Positions 34,900-44,390 of a DNA stretch of 64,000 nucleotides are shown here, piece after piece. Source of the DNA: Flectobacillus roseus. Its GTDB lineage: Bacteria; Bacteroidota; Bacteroidia; Cytophagales; Spirosomataceae. The stretch lies in assembly GCF_030056665.1 (NCBI RefSeq), contig NZ_JASHIG010000013.1; one strand, given 5' to 3'. The notes beneath the pieces are model-generated. The model saw nothing but the letters and a program-made list of their open reading frames with translations, did no database searches and was not told the DNA's origin. Made by a program: the position numbers and the translations under genes. The stretch's first letter is position 1. Each line of letters opens with the position of its first letter.

Positions 34900-35538
34900 A
34901 TGTTGCCCGAAGAGAAAATTTATAACTACCTAAACAAACGTTGTGCCCCACAACATCCCGATTTTATCTTGGTATTGGGTAGTAGCGATTTGCGAGTACC
35001 GAAATTTGCGGCTGAGTATTTTTTAGAAAATCCTGTAAGCAACATCGTTGTTTCAGGAGGTTTGGGAAAGATTACCAATGAAATTTGGACGGAGACAGAA
35101 GCACATACATTTTCCAAAGTCATGATAGATTTGGGCGTTCCATCTGAGAAAATTTATTTAGAAGAAAAGGCCTCTAACACAGGTGAAAACATTCTTTTTT
35201 CCAAAAAAATCATTGAAGAATATGGCTTACCACATCGTGAAGGCTTGTTGATTGCCAAACCTTACATGACTCGCCGAGCTTATAATACCGCTTCTCAACA
35301 GTGGCATGAGGTAAAATGGTCGACCTCAGCCGAACCCCTGACTTATCATGAATATTTGGATTTGGTAGACGATAAGGAAACCTTTATTCACCTGATTGTA
35401 GGCGATTTGCAACGCATAAAAGTATATGGACAATTAGGCTTTCAGATAACAGAACAAGTACCAGCGGATGTTTGGGAAGCGTATGAAGAGCTGGTTGATA
35501 GAGGATATAATCGGTTTGTTATTGATAATGTTGGGTAA
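34900..35538 (+). CDS. YdcF/ElyC/SanA-family protein (DUF218)
   Basis: 212 aa, no signal peptide. DFILVLGSSDLRVPKFAAEYFLENPVSNIVVSGG, TETEAHTFSKVMIDLGVPSEKIYLEEKASNTGENILFS is the DUF218 signature. Cytoplasmic members of this kind (YdcF) bind S-adenosylmethionine, while membrane-anchored ones affect the envelope; the function here is not known. It stands alone after the sialic acid operon and is followed by an R3 terminator. Confidence 0.85.
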   Translation: MLPEEKIYNYLNKRCAPQHPDFILVLGSSDLRVPKFAAEYFLENPVSNIVVSGGLGKITNEIWTETEAHTFSKVMIDLGVPSEKIYLEEKASNTGENILFSKKIIEEYGLPHREGLLIAKPYMTRRAYNTASQQWHEVKWSTSAEPLTYHEYLDLVDDKETFIHLIVGDLQRIKVYGQLGFQITEQVPADVWEAYEELVDRGYNRFVIDNVG

Positions 35539-35614
35539 GAATTTTACCAAACATGAATCATCCCGAATTGAGTGAGTTGAGATTGAGTGATTATGGGAAA
35601 ATTAGGAAAGACGT

Positions 35615-35698
35615 ATTGACTTTGTCTCAAGCCAAGTTATATCGAGCATAATAGCATCAAAAAAGCGGTCGGAAAATATTTTTCGATCGCTTTTCTGA
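35615..35698 (+). repeat. R3 repeat copy with terminator hairpin
   Basis: GTCTCAAGCCAAGTTATATC and GCATCAAAAAAGCGGTCG match copies at 45579-45680 (inverted) and 46354-46428. The last part is a hairpin (AAAAGCGGTCGGAAAA 35661-35676 with TTTTCGATCGCTTTT up to 35694) that would end the ydcF transcript. Confidence 0.7.
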
Positions 35699-35750
35699 TA
35701 ATAAAACTCAGAAAATAATTCCAATCTTCAAAATTCTGGATGACTCCTGT

Positions 35751-36272
35751 TTAAAACCCTATACCAAACTGAAAGGCAATACCTACTGAGGTTGGTTTGT
35801 CGTTACCAAAACGAACGGGCAAGGGAATAGCGATAAAATAATTGGTATCTTTTCCTTTTTTAATAACCTTATTGAAAACGGGCGTAAACCCTAGTCTTCC
35901 AGAAGTTTCGAACGCCGCACGACCAACAAAGGTAAATCCGTGTTTGAATCGAAACATAATGCCGGGATGAAATAGAAAATTGCTCACACGAGTCTGACTG
36001 GCATCGCTTCGTACAAAGGGCACAAACTCTAGACTAGCTCCAATGTGGTCAGATTTTAGGATATTGATACCTACGGGCATCCCAACAGTGTACACCGAGC
36101 CAAAGTTTCCCGTACTACCTTGCGAGTCAAAAGTAAAGAGTGGATGTACTAGTCCTGCATATCCTACCACTTTAGGATAGCTATTACTTGGAGTTTGAGC
36201 CAATGATACAGTAGGTTGAATCGTAAAAATTAATAAGCTCAAATATAAAAAGAGAGAGTATTTGTTTTGCAT
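35751..36272 (-). CDS. Small outer-membrane beta-barrel-like protein, unknown function
   Basis: 173 aa with a signal peptide (IQPTVSLAQ). The rest alternates hydrophobic and polar residues in strands with glycine turns (YAGLVHPLFTFDSQG, IGASLEFVPFVRSD, FVGRAAFETSGRLGFTP) and ends in Phe (AFQFGIGF), as small outer-membrane barrels do. No specific family was recognised. It lies between the R3 terminator and the ChrB-AraC gene, with which it may be co-transcribed (74-bp gap). Confidence 0.7.
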   Translation of the reverse strand: MQNKYSLFLYLSLLIFTIQPTVSLAQTPSNSYPKVVGYAGLVHPLFTFDSQGSTGNFGSVYTVGMPVGINILKSDHIGASLEFVPFVRSDASQTRVSNFLFHPGIMFRFKHGFTFVGRAAFETSGRLGFTPVFNKVIKKGKDTNYFIAIPLPVRFGNDKPTSVGIAFQFGIGF

Positions 36273-36345
36273 AAAATGTTTTTTCTACAAAATTCTTACC
36301 CGAATCTTTCCCTAAATAGTACTATTATTACCTTTGGTATAAATT

Positions 36346-37176
36346 TTACTTTTTTGCTGTTTTTCTATAATTTGAGGGACTTTCTCCCATGATTTCCTTG
36401 AAAGTTTTAGTAAAATGACTTTGATCCGAAAACCCTGATAAATAGGCTATCTGGGTTAATTTATAATTGGTACTGACCAATAAGTCTTTTGCTTTTTCGA
36501 CTCGTAACTTACGGATATATTCTCCGTAGGACATATTGTCAAAGTATTTGGGAAACTCCCTTGAAAGATAGGTTGGGTTGAGGTCGAGTTCTCTCGAAAT
36601 ATCGCTAAGTGAAAAGCTTAAATCGGCATCGATATAATCTTGTAAGAGATGTTTGAGGTCGAGTACCCAGTTGGGTGTATTTTCGTTCATCAAATTTCCT
36701 TCCGCCGACAAGCCTACTAAGATACGTTCCACGCTACTTTGTACATGTTTGGCCTTTTGCAAATGACTCGCCCATGCATACAACGGATCGTAAATGATCG
36801 CTCCTTGGGCTAGTAATTGATGGTCATCCAAAATATTATAGGATAAGCCCGACGAAATCGCCCATAGTCCTGCCGAGTATGGCGAAAAATCGTGACGGTC
36901 GGTATCGGCACCACGAATAATCGGTGCCATGATTTTGAGCGCAGGATCGTTTAGTTTATACTTTTTGAGAAGCGTATCGAACGTACAGTATTTCCCTCGG
37001 TGTGAAAGTTCTACATGAGGTATGTCAAATGGGATAGCATCTTGTAAGTGAGCTATTTCTAGGACTTTATCCGATGGGACAAATAAAAATTCAGCATCGG
37101 CATCAATGTATTTTTTGATAAGCCATGGACAAGCTATTCTATCTATTTTAGGTCTTTCACGGGTAATCCACTTCAT
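36346..37176 (-). CDS. ChrB-type chromate resistance domain fused to an AraC helix-turn-helix
   Basis: 276 aa. Residues ~1-150 (RPKIDRIACPWLIKKYIDADAEFLFVP, CTFDTLLKKY, IIRGADTDRHDFSPYSAGLWAISSGLS) are the C-terminal domain of ChrB, normally linked to chromate sensing or reduction. Residues ~175-276 (SLSDISRELDLNPTYLSREFPKYF, LTQIAYLSGFSDQSHFTKTFKEIMG) are a two-unit AraC DNA-binding domain. So the protein looks like a one-component regulator using the ChrB fold as sensor. No ChrA transporter is nearby; the adjacent genes are a small outer-membrane protein and a two-component efflux system. The ligand is unknown. Confidence 0.85.
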   Translation of the reverse strand: MKWITRERPKIDRIACPWLIKKYIDADAEFLFVPSDKVLEIAHLQDAIPFDIPHVELSHRGKYCTFDTLLKKYKLNDPALKIMAPIIRGADTDRHDFSPYSAGLWAISSGLSYNILDDHQLLAQGAIIYDPLYAWASHLQKAKHVQSSVERILVGLSAEGNLMNENTPNWVLDLKHLLQDYIDADLSFSLSDISRELDLNPTYLSREFPKYFDNMSYGEYIRKLRVEKAKDLLVSTNYKLTQIAYLSGFSDQSHFTKTFKEIMGESPSNYRKTAKK

Positions 37177-37219
37177 TTTTTATTCAAGACTTTTTCTTAA
37201 AAGTAAGTAATAGTGCAAT

Positions 37220-38515
37220 TTAAGATGATGCCACTTCCATATATTCAGCTTCTTTTTGAGTTTTGGCATTTTTGAAACATACCACAAATGCATGGCGATA
37301 GTCGATGTATTTGTAAGTGATTTCAAAAAAATGTAACTCGCAAATTTGCTTGACAATTGATAGCCCTAATCCAATGGAGTCGGGGTTTTCTTTTTTAAAT
37401 CTCTCAAAAAGCTCTTCGGTTGGCATACTTGGGGCTTTTCCTGTGTTTTCAATATAAAGTTTTTTGGGAGTCAAGGTTACCGATATTGTTCCGTTACAAA
37501 TATTGTGTCGGATGGCGTTGCTAAAAAGATTATTCAAAAGAATAGAAGCCAATACAGGATGTAGTCTGAGCGAAATATGAGGTTCGATTTGCTTTTGAAG
37601 CGTAATAGATTTCATCTCCAAAAGTTCTTCAAAGCCTTCCAGTGTTTCATTGACTAATTGCGAAAAGTTGATTTCTTCGATACTTTCATATTCTTGGTTT
37701 TCGAGTTTTGTCAATAAAATCAACGATTGGTTGGTTTTGTTGAGCTTGTCGAGCGCATTGAGGGAGGATAAAATTAAACCTGCTTGTTCATCACTAATGG
37801 GCGATTGCATGAGCAATTCTAGTTTTCCTTGAATAATCGCCAAAGGCGTTTGCAACTCGTGAGAAGCGTTTTCAGAAAACTCCTTCAAAGAATTATAGTC
37901 ACAAATGGCTTTATTCATCATTTTTTCCAGAAAATGATTCAAACGATTAAACTCATTAATGCTAGTTTCGGGAAGGTGAATTGCTTGTTTGTTTTTCAAT
38001 GAAAAGCGATGTATTTCATCTAAAGTATTATGAAAAGGTGCTAAAATTCTTTCGGAACCCAACCTGATAAAAACCCATAAAAGTACAATTAGTAATAGGA
38101 AAATACCCGCCATCGACTCAAATACCACTTTGGTGACGTCGTCGGTATTAATCATCATATTGTATACCGAAATATCATAATGATGCCCATTGATTTTGTA
38201 CGATGCCGAGGCTTTTATCTGACGGTCAATACGTTGTAATTGAGGACTCCACGCCAAAGTATCGGATAGCGTGACTTTTTTGATAGGAGAATTGTAGGGA
38301 ATTTCAGCAATATGCAATTGTTCTCTTACGAGCTTTTCATAAGGAACGCCCTTTTCTATTTTTTGACAAATATGATGTAAGAGCTTCTCTTGTTCTTTGG
38401 CTTGGGCTATTTCGATATGAGATTCAAAACTGTAAAAAGTCAGTATCCCTCCGACCAAAAAAACAAAGGCTGAAATACCTAAATACCAAGAAGTGAATTT
38501 ATTGATGAGTTTCAT
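37220..38515 (-). CDS. Two-component sensor histidine kinase
   Basis: About 431 aa from ATG 38515 (MKLINKFTSWYLG); an upstream ATG at 38533 adds six residues. Two membrane segments (~10-30 and ~125-150) bracket a ~95-residue periplasmic sensor; then HAMP-like linker, HisKA with FSENASHELQTPLAI (His near 216) and HATPase_c with LLNNLFSNAIRHN and IGLGLSIVKQI. It partners with the OmpR-type regulator 170 bp upstream, which faces the efflux operon, so metal or drug sensing is likely. Confidence 0.92.
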   Translation of the reverse strand: MKLINKFTSWYLGISAFVFLVGGILTFYSFESHIEIAQAKEQEKLLHHICQKIEKGVPYEKLVREQLHIAEIPYNSPIKKVTLSDTLAWSPQLQRIDRQIKASASYKINGHHYDISVYNMMINTDDVTKVVFESMAGIFLLLIVLLWVFIRLGSERILAPFHNTLDEIHRFSLKNKQAIHLPETSINEFNRLNHFLEKMMNKAICDYNSLKEFSENASHELQTPLAIIQGKLELLMQSPISDEQAGLILSSLNALDKLNKTNQSLILLTKLENQEYESIEEINFSQLVNETLEGFEELLEMKSITLQKQIEPHISLRLHPVLASILLNNLFSNAIRHNICNGTISVTLTPKKLYIENTGKAPSMPTEELFERFKKENPDSIGLGLSIVKQICELHFFEITYKYIDYRHAFVVCFKNAKTQKEAEYMEVASS

Positions 38516-38544
38516 AATGTTTCGTAGCAACAAAAAGGATTGTG

Positions 38545-38683
38545 TAATACGTGAGTTATCAGGCAGGAGGCATTAGGCAGATAGTTTTAAAATGTTTTTT
38601 TGCTGAAAATTTAATTTTACCCATCTTCTTGCCTGTAATGAGCATTAAGCTTAATGCATACGGCTTACAGCCTAAAGCCCACT
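38545..38683. repeat. Diverged R1 copy with two heptad arrays
   Basis: AGGCAGG/AGGCATT/AGGCAGA units (38561-38581), TTTTAAAATGTTTTTTTGC, then six exact 7-bp units at 38642-38683 (GCATTAA to GCCCACT), ending just before the stop codon of the response regulator. Confidence 0.68.
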
Positions 38684-38691
38684 CGTACATT

Positions 38692-39375
38692 CTATTTCGC
38701 ATTTGTATCAAACTTATATCCAAGACCATAAACCGTTGAAATATAATCGTTTCCGCCAAAATTGCTTATCTTTTTTCTCAGGTTTTTTACATGTTGGTAA
38801 ACAAAATCAAAATTCGATAAAGTATCTGTATAATCTCCCCAAAGATGCTCTGCAATAGACTGACGAGTGATGACTCTATTTTTATTCGCTAAAAAATACA
38901 CTAATAAATCAAACTCCTTTTTGGTCAAGTCTAAGGTTTGTTGATTGACTTGTACTTCGTAGGTAGTGGTATTAATGGTTATTTCATTGAAAGTTACCAC
39001 GTTGTCGCCTCCCAAATGATTTCTACGATAAAGTGCTCGTAATCTGGCTAATAGCTCCGATAAATGAAAGGGTTTTGTAAGATAATCGTCCGCTCCAATT
39101 TCTAATCCTGTGATTTTATCGTCTAAAGAATTTTTGGCAGAAATAATCAGTACACAACTCTGAATCTTATTCCGTTTGATAAAACGAAGGATATCTAAAC
39201 CATTGCCGTCGGGCAACATAATGTCTAACACAATACAGTCATATTCAAAACCCAGCAAGCGGTCTTCGGCTTGTTGGGCAGTGGCACAAAGTTCACATAC
39301 AATGCCTTCTTTGCTGAGAAACTGGAAAATATTTTGAGCCAGTTCAGGATGGTCTTCTACGATTAATATTTTCAT
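38692..39375 (-). CDS. OmpR-family response regulator
   Basis: 227 aa: receiver ~1-115 with VEDH, phosphoacceptor Asp51 (CIVLDIMLPDGNG) and Lys in LTKPF; winged-helix DNA-binding domain ~130-225 (LDLTKKEFDLLVYFLANKNRVITRQSIAEHLWG, YISTVYGLGYKF). First gene of the two-component operon, divergent from tolC. CTTCAAA repeats on both sides of the shared spacer are candidate binding sites. Confidence 0.95.
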   Translation of the reverse strand: MKILIVEDHPELAQNIFQFLSKEGIVCELCATAQQAEDRLLGFEYDCIVLDIMLPDGNGLDILRFIKRNKIQSCVLIISAKNSLDDKITGLEIGADDYLTKPFHLSELLARLRALYRRNHLGGDNVVTFNEITINTTTYEVQVNQQTLDLTKKEFDLLVYFLANKNRVITRQSIAEHLWGDYTDTLSNFDFVYQHVKNLRKKISNFGGNDYISTVYGLGYKFDTNAK

Positions 39376-39399
39376 AAGTGCCTAAAATAGAAAATTCTT

Positions 39400-39417
39400 T
39401 TTGAAGCAAATTTGAAG
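39400..39417 (-). promoter_or_regulatory. Candidate response-regulator box, regulator side
   Basis: On the minus strand CTTCAAA occurs twice with an 11-bp repeat distance (39411-39417 and 39400-39406), the spacing expected for tandem binding of OmpR-type dimers. It lies 25 bp before the regulator's start codon. Confidence 0.4.
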
Positions 39418-39570
39418 AACTGTAAAGTTTTTAAATCGCCTCAATATTTTCTTGATTTTATCCTTTTCCTTTAACGAATCAAATTCATTCTTCTTAAAAT
39501 ACTACAATTATTGTATCATGTTGGTACTATAGAACAGGATACAGCATAAAAACTGTTCAATTTTGTTGAA

Positions 39571-39604
39571 ACTTCAAAATCTCCTCAAAATCTTGCTGAA
39601 AATT
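39571..39604 (+). promoter_or_regulatory. Candidate response-regulator box, efflux side
   Basis: TTCAAAATC, CTCAAAATC and CTGAAAATT start 11 and 12 bp apart; the first contains CTTCAAA, shared with the site near the regulator gene. It lies 100 bp before the tolC start. The 328-bp divergent spacer holds nothing else recognisable. Confidence 0.42.
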
Positions 39605-39703
39605 TGAATTAATCAAGCGTTAATTCGTCCATTTTCTCAACAATTACTAATGATATGAGGCTTTGTGGCAAAGATACCAAAGTCGTTAATTTCTCATAAA
39701 ACT

Positions 39704-41095
39704 ATGTCTCTAAAACCCTTGTTCATGTTTTTGTGTTGCTTTTGCTTGCTTCGGCCTGCTTTTGCACAAAAACCAGTATTTACTCTTTCGGAAGCTATCC
39801 AAACGGGTCTGCAAAACTACAATTCTATCAAGGCCAAAAAGAGCTATCAGGGTGCATCAACTGCTATGGTTGAAAATGCCAGAAGACAATTTTTGCCTGA
39901 TGTAAACACCGCCATTCAACAAAACTACGGAACAGCCAATGGACAATTTGGTCCTTTGTACTCGTATAAAGGCGTAGGAATAGCGGCAGCGGGTCCAAAT
40001 TCAGCCTCCCAAAACTGGAACACCGCTTTTGGGGCACTTTATGCCACCAATATCAACTGGGAGGCTTATTCTTTTGGACGTTTGGATGCTACCCTCGATT
40101 TGGCAAAATCGCAGGTAGCACGTGATTCGTTGGATGTATTACAGGAAAAATTTGCGCACAGTATGAAAATCAGTGCGGCTTATTTTAATGTGCTGGCAGC
40201 ACAAAAATTTGTAGAAGTCAGTCAGGCAAATCTCAAACGTGTAACGGCTTTACAAGATGTCGTAAAAGCACGTGCCAAAAATGGTTTGAATGCAGGGGTT
40301 GATTCATCTATTGCCAATGCCGAAGTCTCTAATGCTCGACAGGGAATTATTGATGCTAAAAACCTTGAAATTCAGGCAAATGCACAGTTAGCACAGTTTC
40401 TTAATAAATCACCACAATCCTTTGATTTAGACAGTTTATACTTTATCAGTATTCCTAAAAGCTTGGAAACTGCTCAATCTATCGAGCAAAATCCAACCCT
40501 TCAGTGGTATGCTTCAAGAATTACTTTAGCCGAAAAACAACAAGTTTTATTTGAAAGAAATAAGCTTCCTACGGTAAACCTTTTTGGCGCTTTTCAGACT
40601 AAAGGTTCAGGTTTTAAAAATGATTATACTCCTGATAACCATCATATTGACGGCTCTTACTTCGGTGGAATTGGACCTACTAGGAGTAACTTTTTAGTGG
40701 GAGCGGGAATATTCTGGAATTTTATGGCTCCAACCAAAATCAATAAGCAAATAGAGGCACAAAAGTTATTACGAGAAGGCCTGCGCTATGAGTATGAACA
40801 AATGAGTTTGCAACTACAAAATCAGGTAGTTTTGGCGGATCAGCGTATCCAAAATGCCTTAGCAAGTTTTCACGAAGCACCGATTCAGTTAGAAGCTGCT
40901 CGTACTGCTTATAATCAAAAGGCATTATTATACAAAAACGGTTTGTCGAATATCATCGACCTAACTCAAGCGCTTTTTGTATTGAACAGAGCCGAAACCA
41001 ATATCAACGTAGCTTATGCCAACGTATGGCAAGCCCTATTACTCAAAGCCGCCAGTTCTGGTGATGCTGATTTACTCATGAAACAAGCTAGATAA
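39704..41095 (+). CDS. TolC-family outer-membrane efflux protein
   Basis: About 463 aa from ATG 39704, which places the signal peptide (LFMFLCCFCLLRPAFAQ) at the N-terminus; a GTG at 39665 is less likely. Two repeated OEP halves with long coiled-coil helices are seen (ending GLSNIIDLTQALFVLNRAETNINVAYANVWQALLLKAASSGD). It forms the trimeric outer-membrane duct for the RND pump. The RND gene starts 4 bp after the stop, so the three genes form one operon. Confidence 0.93.
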   Translation: MSLKPLFMFLCCFCLLRPAFAQKPVFTLSEAIQTGLQNYNSIKAKKSYQGASTAMVENARRQFLPDVNTAIQQNYGTANGQFGPLYSYKGVGIAAAGPNSASQNWNTAFGALYATNINWEAYSFGRLDATLDLAKSQVARDSLDVLQEKFAHSMKISAAYFNVLAAQKFVEVSQANLKRVTALQDVVKARAKNGLNAGVDSSIANAEVSNARQGIIDAKNLEIQANAQLAQFLNKSPQSFDLDSLYFISIPKSLETAQSIEQNPTLQWYASRITLAEKQQVLFERNKLPTVNLFGAFQTKGSGFKNDYTPDNHHIDGSYFGGIGPTRSNFLVGAGIFWNFMAPTKINKQIEAQKLLREGLRYEYEQMSLQLQNQVVLADQRIQNALASFHEAPIQLEAARTAYNQKALLYKNGLSNIIDLTQALFVLNRAETNINVAYANVWQALLLKAASSGDADLLMKQAR

Positions 41096-41099
41096 TTGT

Positions 41100-44000
41100 A
41101 TGAATTTAATTAGAACAGCCCTACGCAAACCCATTACTATTTTGGTATTGGTGGCAGGTATGGTCTTTTTTGGAATAAATGCAGTCCGCAATATTAAAGT
41201 GGATATTTTTCCAGATATGAACTTGCCTGTTATTTATATTTCGCACCCTTTTGGAGGGTACACTCCTACCCAAATGGAGGCTTTTTTTGGTAAGCAGTAT
41301 GTCAACTTATTGTTGTATGTTTCGGGGGTAAAAAGTATCGAAACCAAAAACATTCAAGGACTTACCTTGATGAAGTTGACTTTTTATCAGGGTACTAACA
41401 TGGCGCAAGCTGCCGCCGAAGTATCAGCGTTTAGTAACCGTGCGCAAGCCATATTTCCTCCTGGCTCTCAACCTCCTTTTATTTTGCGTTTTGATGCCTC
41501 AACTTTGCCAGTAGGTCAATTAGTATTGAGTAGTAAAGTTCGTTCTAATAACGAACTGCTCGACTTGGCAAATACCTATATTCGTTCGTCATTTACTTCA
41601 ATCCCAGGTTTGATGGCGCCACCACCATTCGGAGGTAATATCCGAACAGTCGTAATCAAAGCAGATCCTGAGTTGATGCGCGCACACAATATTACGCCCG
41701 ACCAAATTGTTGAAGCTATTCGACTCAACAACCAAACATCACCTTCTGGAAACGTTCGTATTGGCGATGTCAATTATATCACGCCAGTGAATACAACCAT
41801 TAAAAAGATTGAAGATTTTCAGGATATTCCTATTTTCAAAGGAGGGGTTGCCAACTTGTATTTGCGTGATGTGGCAAAAGTGGAAGATGCTGCCGATATT
41901 ACTTCCAGTTACGCACTGGTCAATGGTAAACGCTCTGTGTATATGGCTATTACTAAAACGGCTGATGCATCGACTTGGGATGTAGTCCAAGATTTGAAAA
42001 AGAATCTTCCCAAATTCAAAAGTCAATTACCTGAAGATGTACAATTGTCTTACGAATTTGACCAAAGCGTCTATGTAATGAATGCCGTAAAAAGCTTGAT
42101 GAGCGAAGGGGCGATTGGTGCAGTTTTGACGGGTTTGATGGTATTGCTTTTCTTGGGAGATACCCGTGGAGCAATGATTGTGATTATGACCATTCCGACC
42201 TCGATTATTTCGGGAATTTTATTTTTGTATTTGAGCGGACAAACCATCAATATCATGACATTGAGCGGTTTATCATTAGCGATTGGTATTTTGGTAGATG
42301 AATCAACCGTAACGATTGAGAATATTCACCAGCATTTTGACATGGGCAAACCCAAAGCCTTGGCGATTTGGGATGCTTGTAAAGAAATCGCTTTTCCTAA
42401 ATTGTTGATTCTCTTTTGTATTTTGGCCGTTTTTGCACCTGCCTTTACCATGAAAGGTATTCCTGGCGCATTGTTTTTGCCTCTATCTTTAGCGATTGGT
42501 TTTTCGATGTTGGTTTCGTTCTTACTTTCTCAAACTTTTGTACCAATTATGGCCAACTGGATGATGAAAGGTCATGCCAAAGCTCATGCCAAACAAGCGG
42601 GTCATCCTATCACAGAAGATGAGGAATTTCAAATGTCAGGTTTAAGTCCTGAGTCAGAAAAGGATACTTTGAATCAGAAAAAAGTATTAGTAGAGCCCAA
42701 ACCAAAACCTACTAAACTAGGAGTGTTCGACCGATTCAAAACTCGCTTTATGGCCTTTCTGGATAGGCTATTACCGCATCGAAAATTGGTTGTAGTTACC
42801 TATCTGATACTAGCGAGTGTGGCAGCGTTCTTTTTACTCAAAAATATTGGTCGTGACGTATTGCCAAGAGCCAACGGTGGTCAGTTTCAGGTACGTATTC
42901 GTGCCAAAGAGGGAACACGTATTGAGCGTACAGAGCAAAAACTGATTCAGACAGTGGGTATTTTAGAACAAATGGTAGGTCGAGAAAACATTTCTATTAC
43001 TTCGGCTTTTGTGGGACAACACCCTGGGTTATTTTCTACCAGCCCTATCTATTTGTTTATGAGTGGACCACATGAAGCGGTATTACAAGTACAATTGGAG
43101 GAGCATTATAAAGCAAATTTAGAAGATTTAAAAGAAGAACTTCGTGAAAAAGTAAAAGCAAAAGTACCTGACATTCAGTTGTCTTTTGAGCCTATCGAGT
43201 TGACAGACAAGATTTTGAGTCAAGGTTCGCCAACGCCAATTGAGGTTCGTATTTCAGGAAGAAATAAGAAAAACAATGAGGAATATGCCAAAAAAGTTGT
43301 AGATAAATTGAATGAGTTGCCTTATTTGAGAGATGTCCAAATCGGTCAATCAACCAATTATCCTGCTATTAATATTTCTATCGACCGTGTTCGTGCGGCA
43401 CAATTGGGTATTGATATTGCTGAAATCTCTCGTTCGATTACCGCTTCAACTTCGTCATCGCGTTATACCGATAAAAGTGTGTGGATAGATGAAAAATCGA
43501 ACCAGACCTACAGCGTTCAAGTACAAGTGCCTGAAAATCAACTAAAAAGCATTCAGGATATCAGTGAAATTCCTGTTACGAGAAATGCTAGTCGACCTGT
43601 ATTGAGCGATGTGGCTACCATTACGACAAGTAAAACGTATGGCGAAAATGACAACTTAGGGGCGGTTCCAGTAATTTCGGTTACTGCCAATTTATATAAA
43701 ACCGATTTGGGTACAGCCACAACTGGCGTAACTAAAGCCTTAGATTCTCTTGGAGAACTTCCTCGTGGTTTAACAATCGAGCCAATTGGTTTAAGTAAAG
43801 TATTGACCGAAACCTTAGATAGCTTGCAGTCGGGTTTGTTAGTCGCCATTGTAGTGATTTTCTTGATGTTAGCCGCTAATTTCCAGTCATTTAAAGTATC
43901 TTTTGTGGTGCTTACAACGGTTCCTGCGGTAATTTTAGGGGCATTACTCATGTTAGTGATGACTCGCTCGACGCTGAACTTGCAATCCTACATGGGAATC

Positions 44001-44381
44001 ATTATGTCGGTCGGGGTATCAATCGCCAATGCCGTATTGATGATTACCAATGCCGAGCAACTTCGCAAACATAGCGGTAATGCGCTCAAGTCTGCACGTG
44101 AGGCGGCCTCTTTGCGTCTTCGTCCTATTTTGATGACCAGTGTTGCGATGGTGGTAGGTATGATTCCGATGGCTTCGGGCTTGGGCGAAGGGGGAGATCA
44201 AACCTCACCTTTAGCTCGTGCCGTAATTGGAGGGCTATTGGCTTCGACTTTTGCTGCCTTGGTATTTTTACCATTGGTTTTTGCTTGGTTCCAAGAAAAA
44301 ACTTCCACAGAATCTGTTTCACTAGATCCTGAAGATGAAGAAAGTAAGCATTTTATCTCGACGATCTATCAATCAAAATAA
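41100..44381 (+). CDS. RND efflux transporter permease (HAE/AcrB-like)
   Basis: 1093 aa, the full ~1050-residue fold plus an enlarged cytoplasmic loop near 490-545 rich in Lys, Pro and Glu. Twelve membrane segments, two periplasmic porter domains; TM4 carries the proton-relay motif as LAIGILVDESTVTIENIH, where AcrB has Asp-Asp: here Asp is followed by Glu. The C-terminal half has LRPILMTSVAMVVGMIPMASG. Sequence style resembles the multidrug (HAE1/HAE2) rather than the CusA metal group, which has a distinct DET motif. Substrate unknown. Confidence 0.93.
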   Translation: MNLIRTALRKPITILVLVAGMVFFGINAVRNIKVDIFPDMNLPVIYISHPFGGYTPTQMEAFFGKQYVNLLLYVSGVKSIETKNIQGLTLMKLTFYQGTNMAQAAAEVSAFSNRAQAIFPPGSQPPFILRFDASTLPVGQLVLSSKVRSNNELLDLANTYIRSSFTSIPGLMAPPPFGGNIRTVVIKADPELMRAHNITPDQIVEAIRLNNQTSPSGNVRIGDVNYITPVNTTIKKIEDFQDIPIFKGGVANLYLRDVAKVEDAADITSSYALVNGKRSVYMAITKTADASTWDVVQDLKKNLPKFKSQLPEDVQLSYEFDQSVYVMNAVKSLMSEGAIGAVLTGLMVLLFLGDTRGAMIVIMTIPTSIISGILFLYLSGQTINIMTLSGLSLAIGILVDESTVTIENIHQHFDMGKPKALAIWDACKEIAFPKLLILFCILAVFAPAFTMKGIPGALFLPLSLAIGFSMLVSFLLSQTFVPIMANWMMKGHAKAHAKQAGHPITEDEEFQMSGLSPESEKDTLNQKKVLVEPKPKPTKLGVFDRFKTRFMAFLDRLLPHRKLVVVTYLILASVAAFFLLKNIGRDVLPRANGGQFQVRIRAKEGTRIERTEQKLIQTVGILEQMVGRENISITSAFVGQHPGLFSTSPIYLFMSGPHEAVLQVQLEEHYKANLEDLKEELREKVKAKVPDIQLSFEPIELTDKILSQGSPTPIEVRISGRNKKNNEEYAKKVVDKLNELPYLRDVQIGQSTNYPAINISIDRVRAAQLGIDIAEISRSITASTSSSRYTDKSVWIDEKSNQTYSVQVQVPENQLKSIQDISEIPVTRNASRPVLSDVATITTSKTYGENDNLGAVPVISVTANLYKTDLGTATTGVTKALDSLGELPRGLTIEPIGLSKVLTETLDSLQSGLLVAIVVIFLMLAANFQSFKVSFVVLTTVPAVILGALLMLVMTRSTLNLQSYMGIIMSVGVSIANAVLMITNAEQLRKHSGNALKSAREAASLRLRPILMTSVAMVVGMIPMASGLGEGGDQTSPLARAVIGGLLASTFAALVFLPLVFAWFQEKTSTESVSLDPEDEESKHFISTIYQSK

Positions 44382-44390
44382 GACTCCAAC

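Noticed and set aside
43553..43951. 132-codon frame opposite the RND gene
   Set aside because: Antisense shadow of a conserved pump region, no start context or homology.
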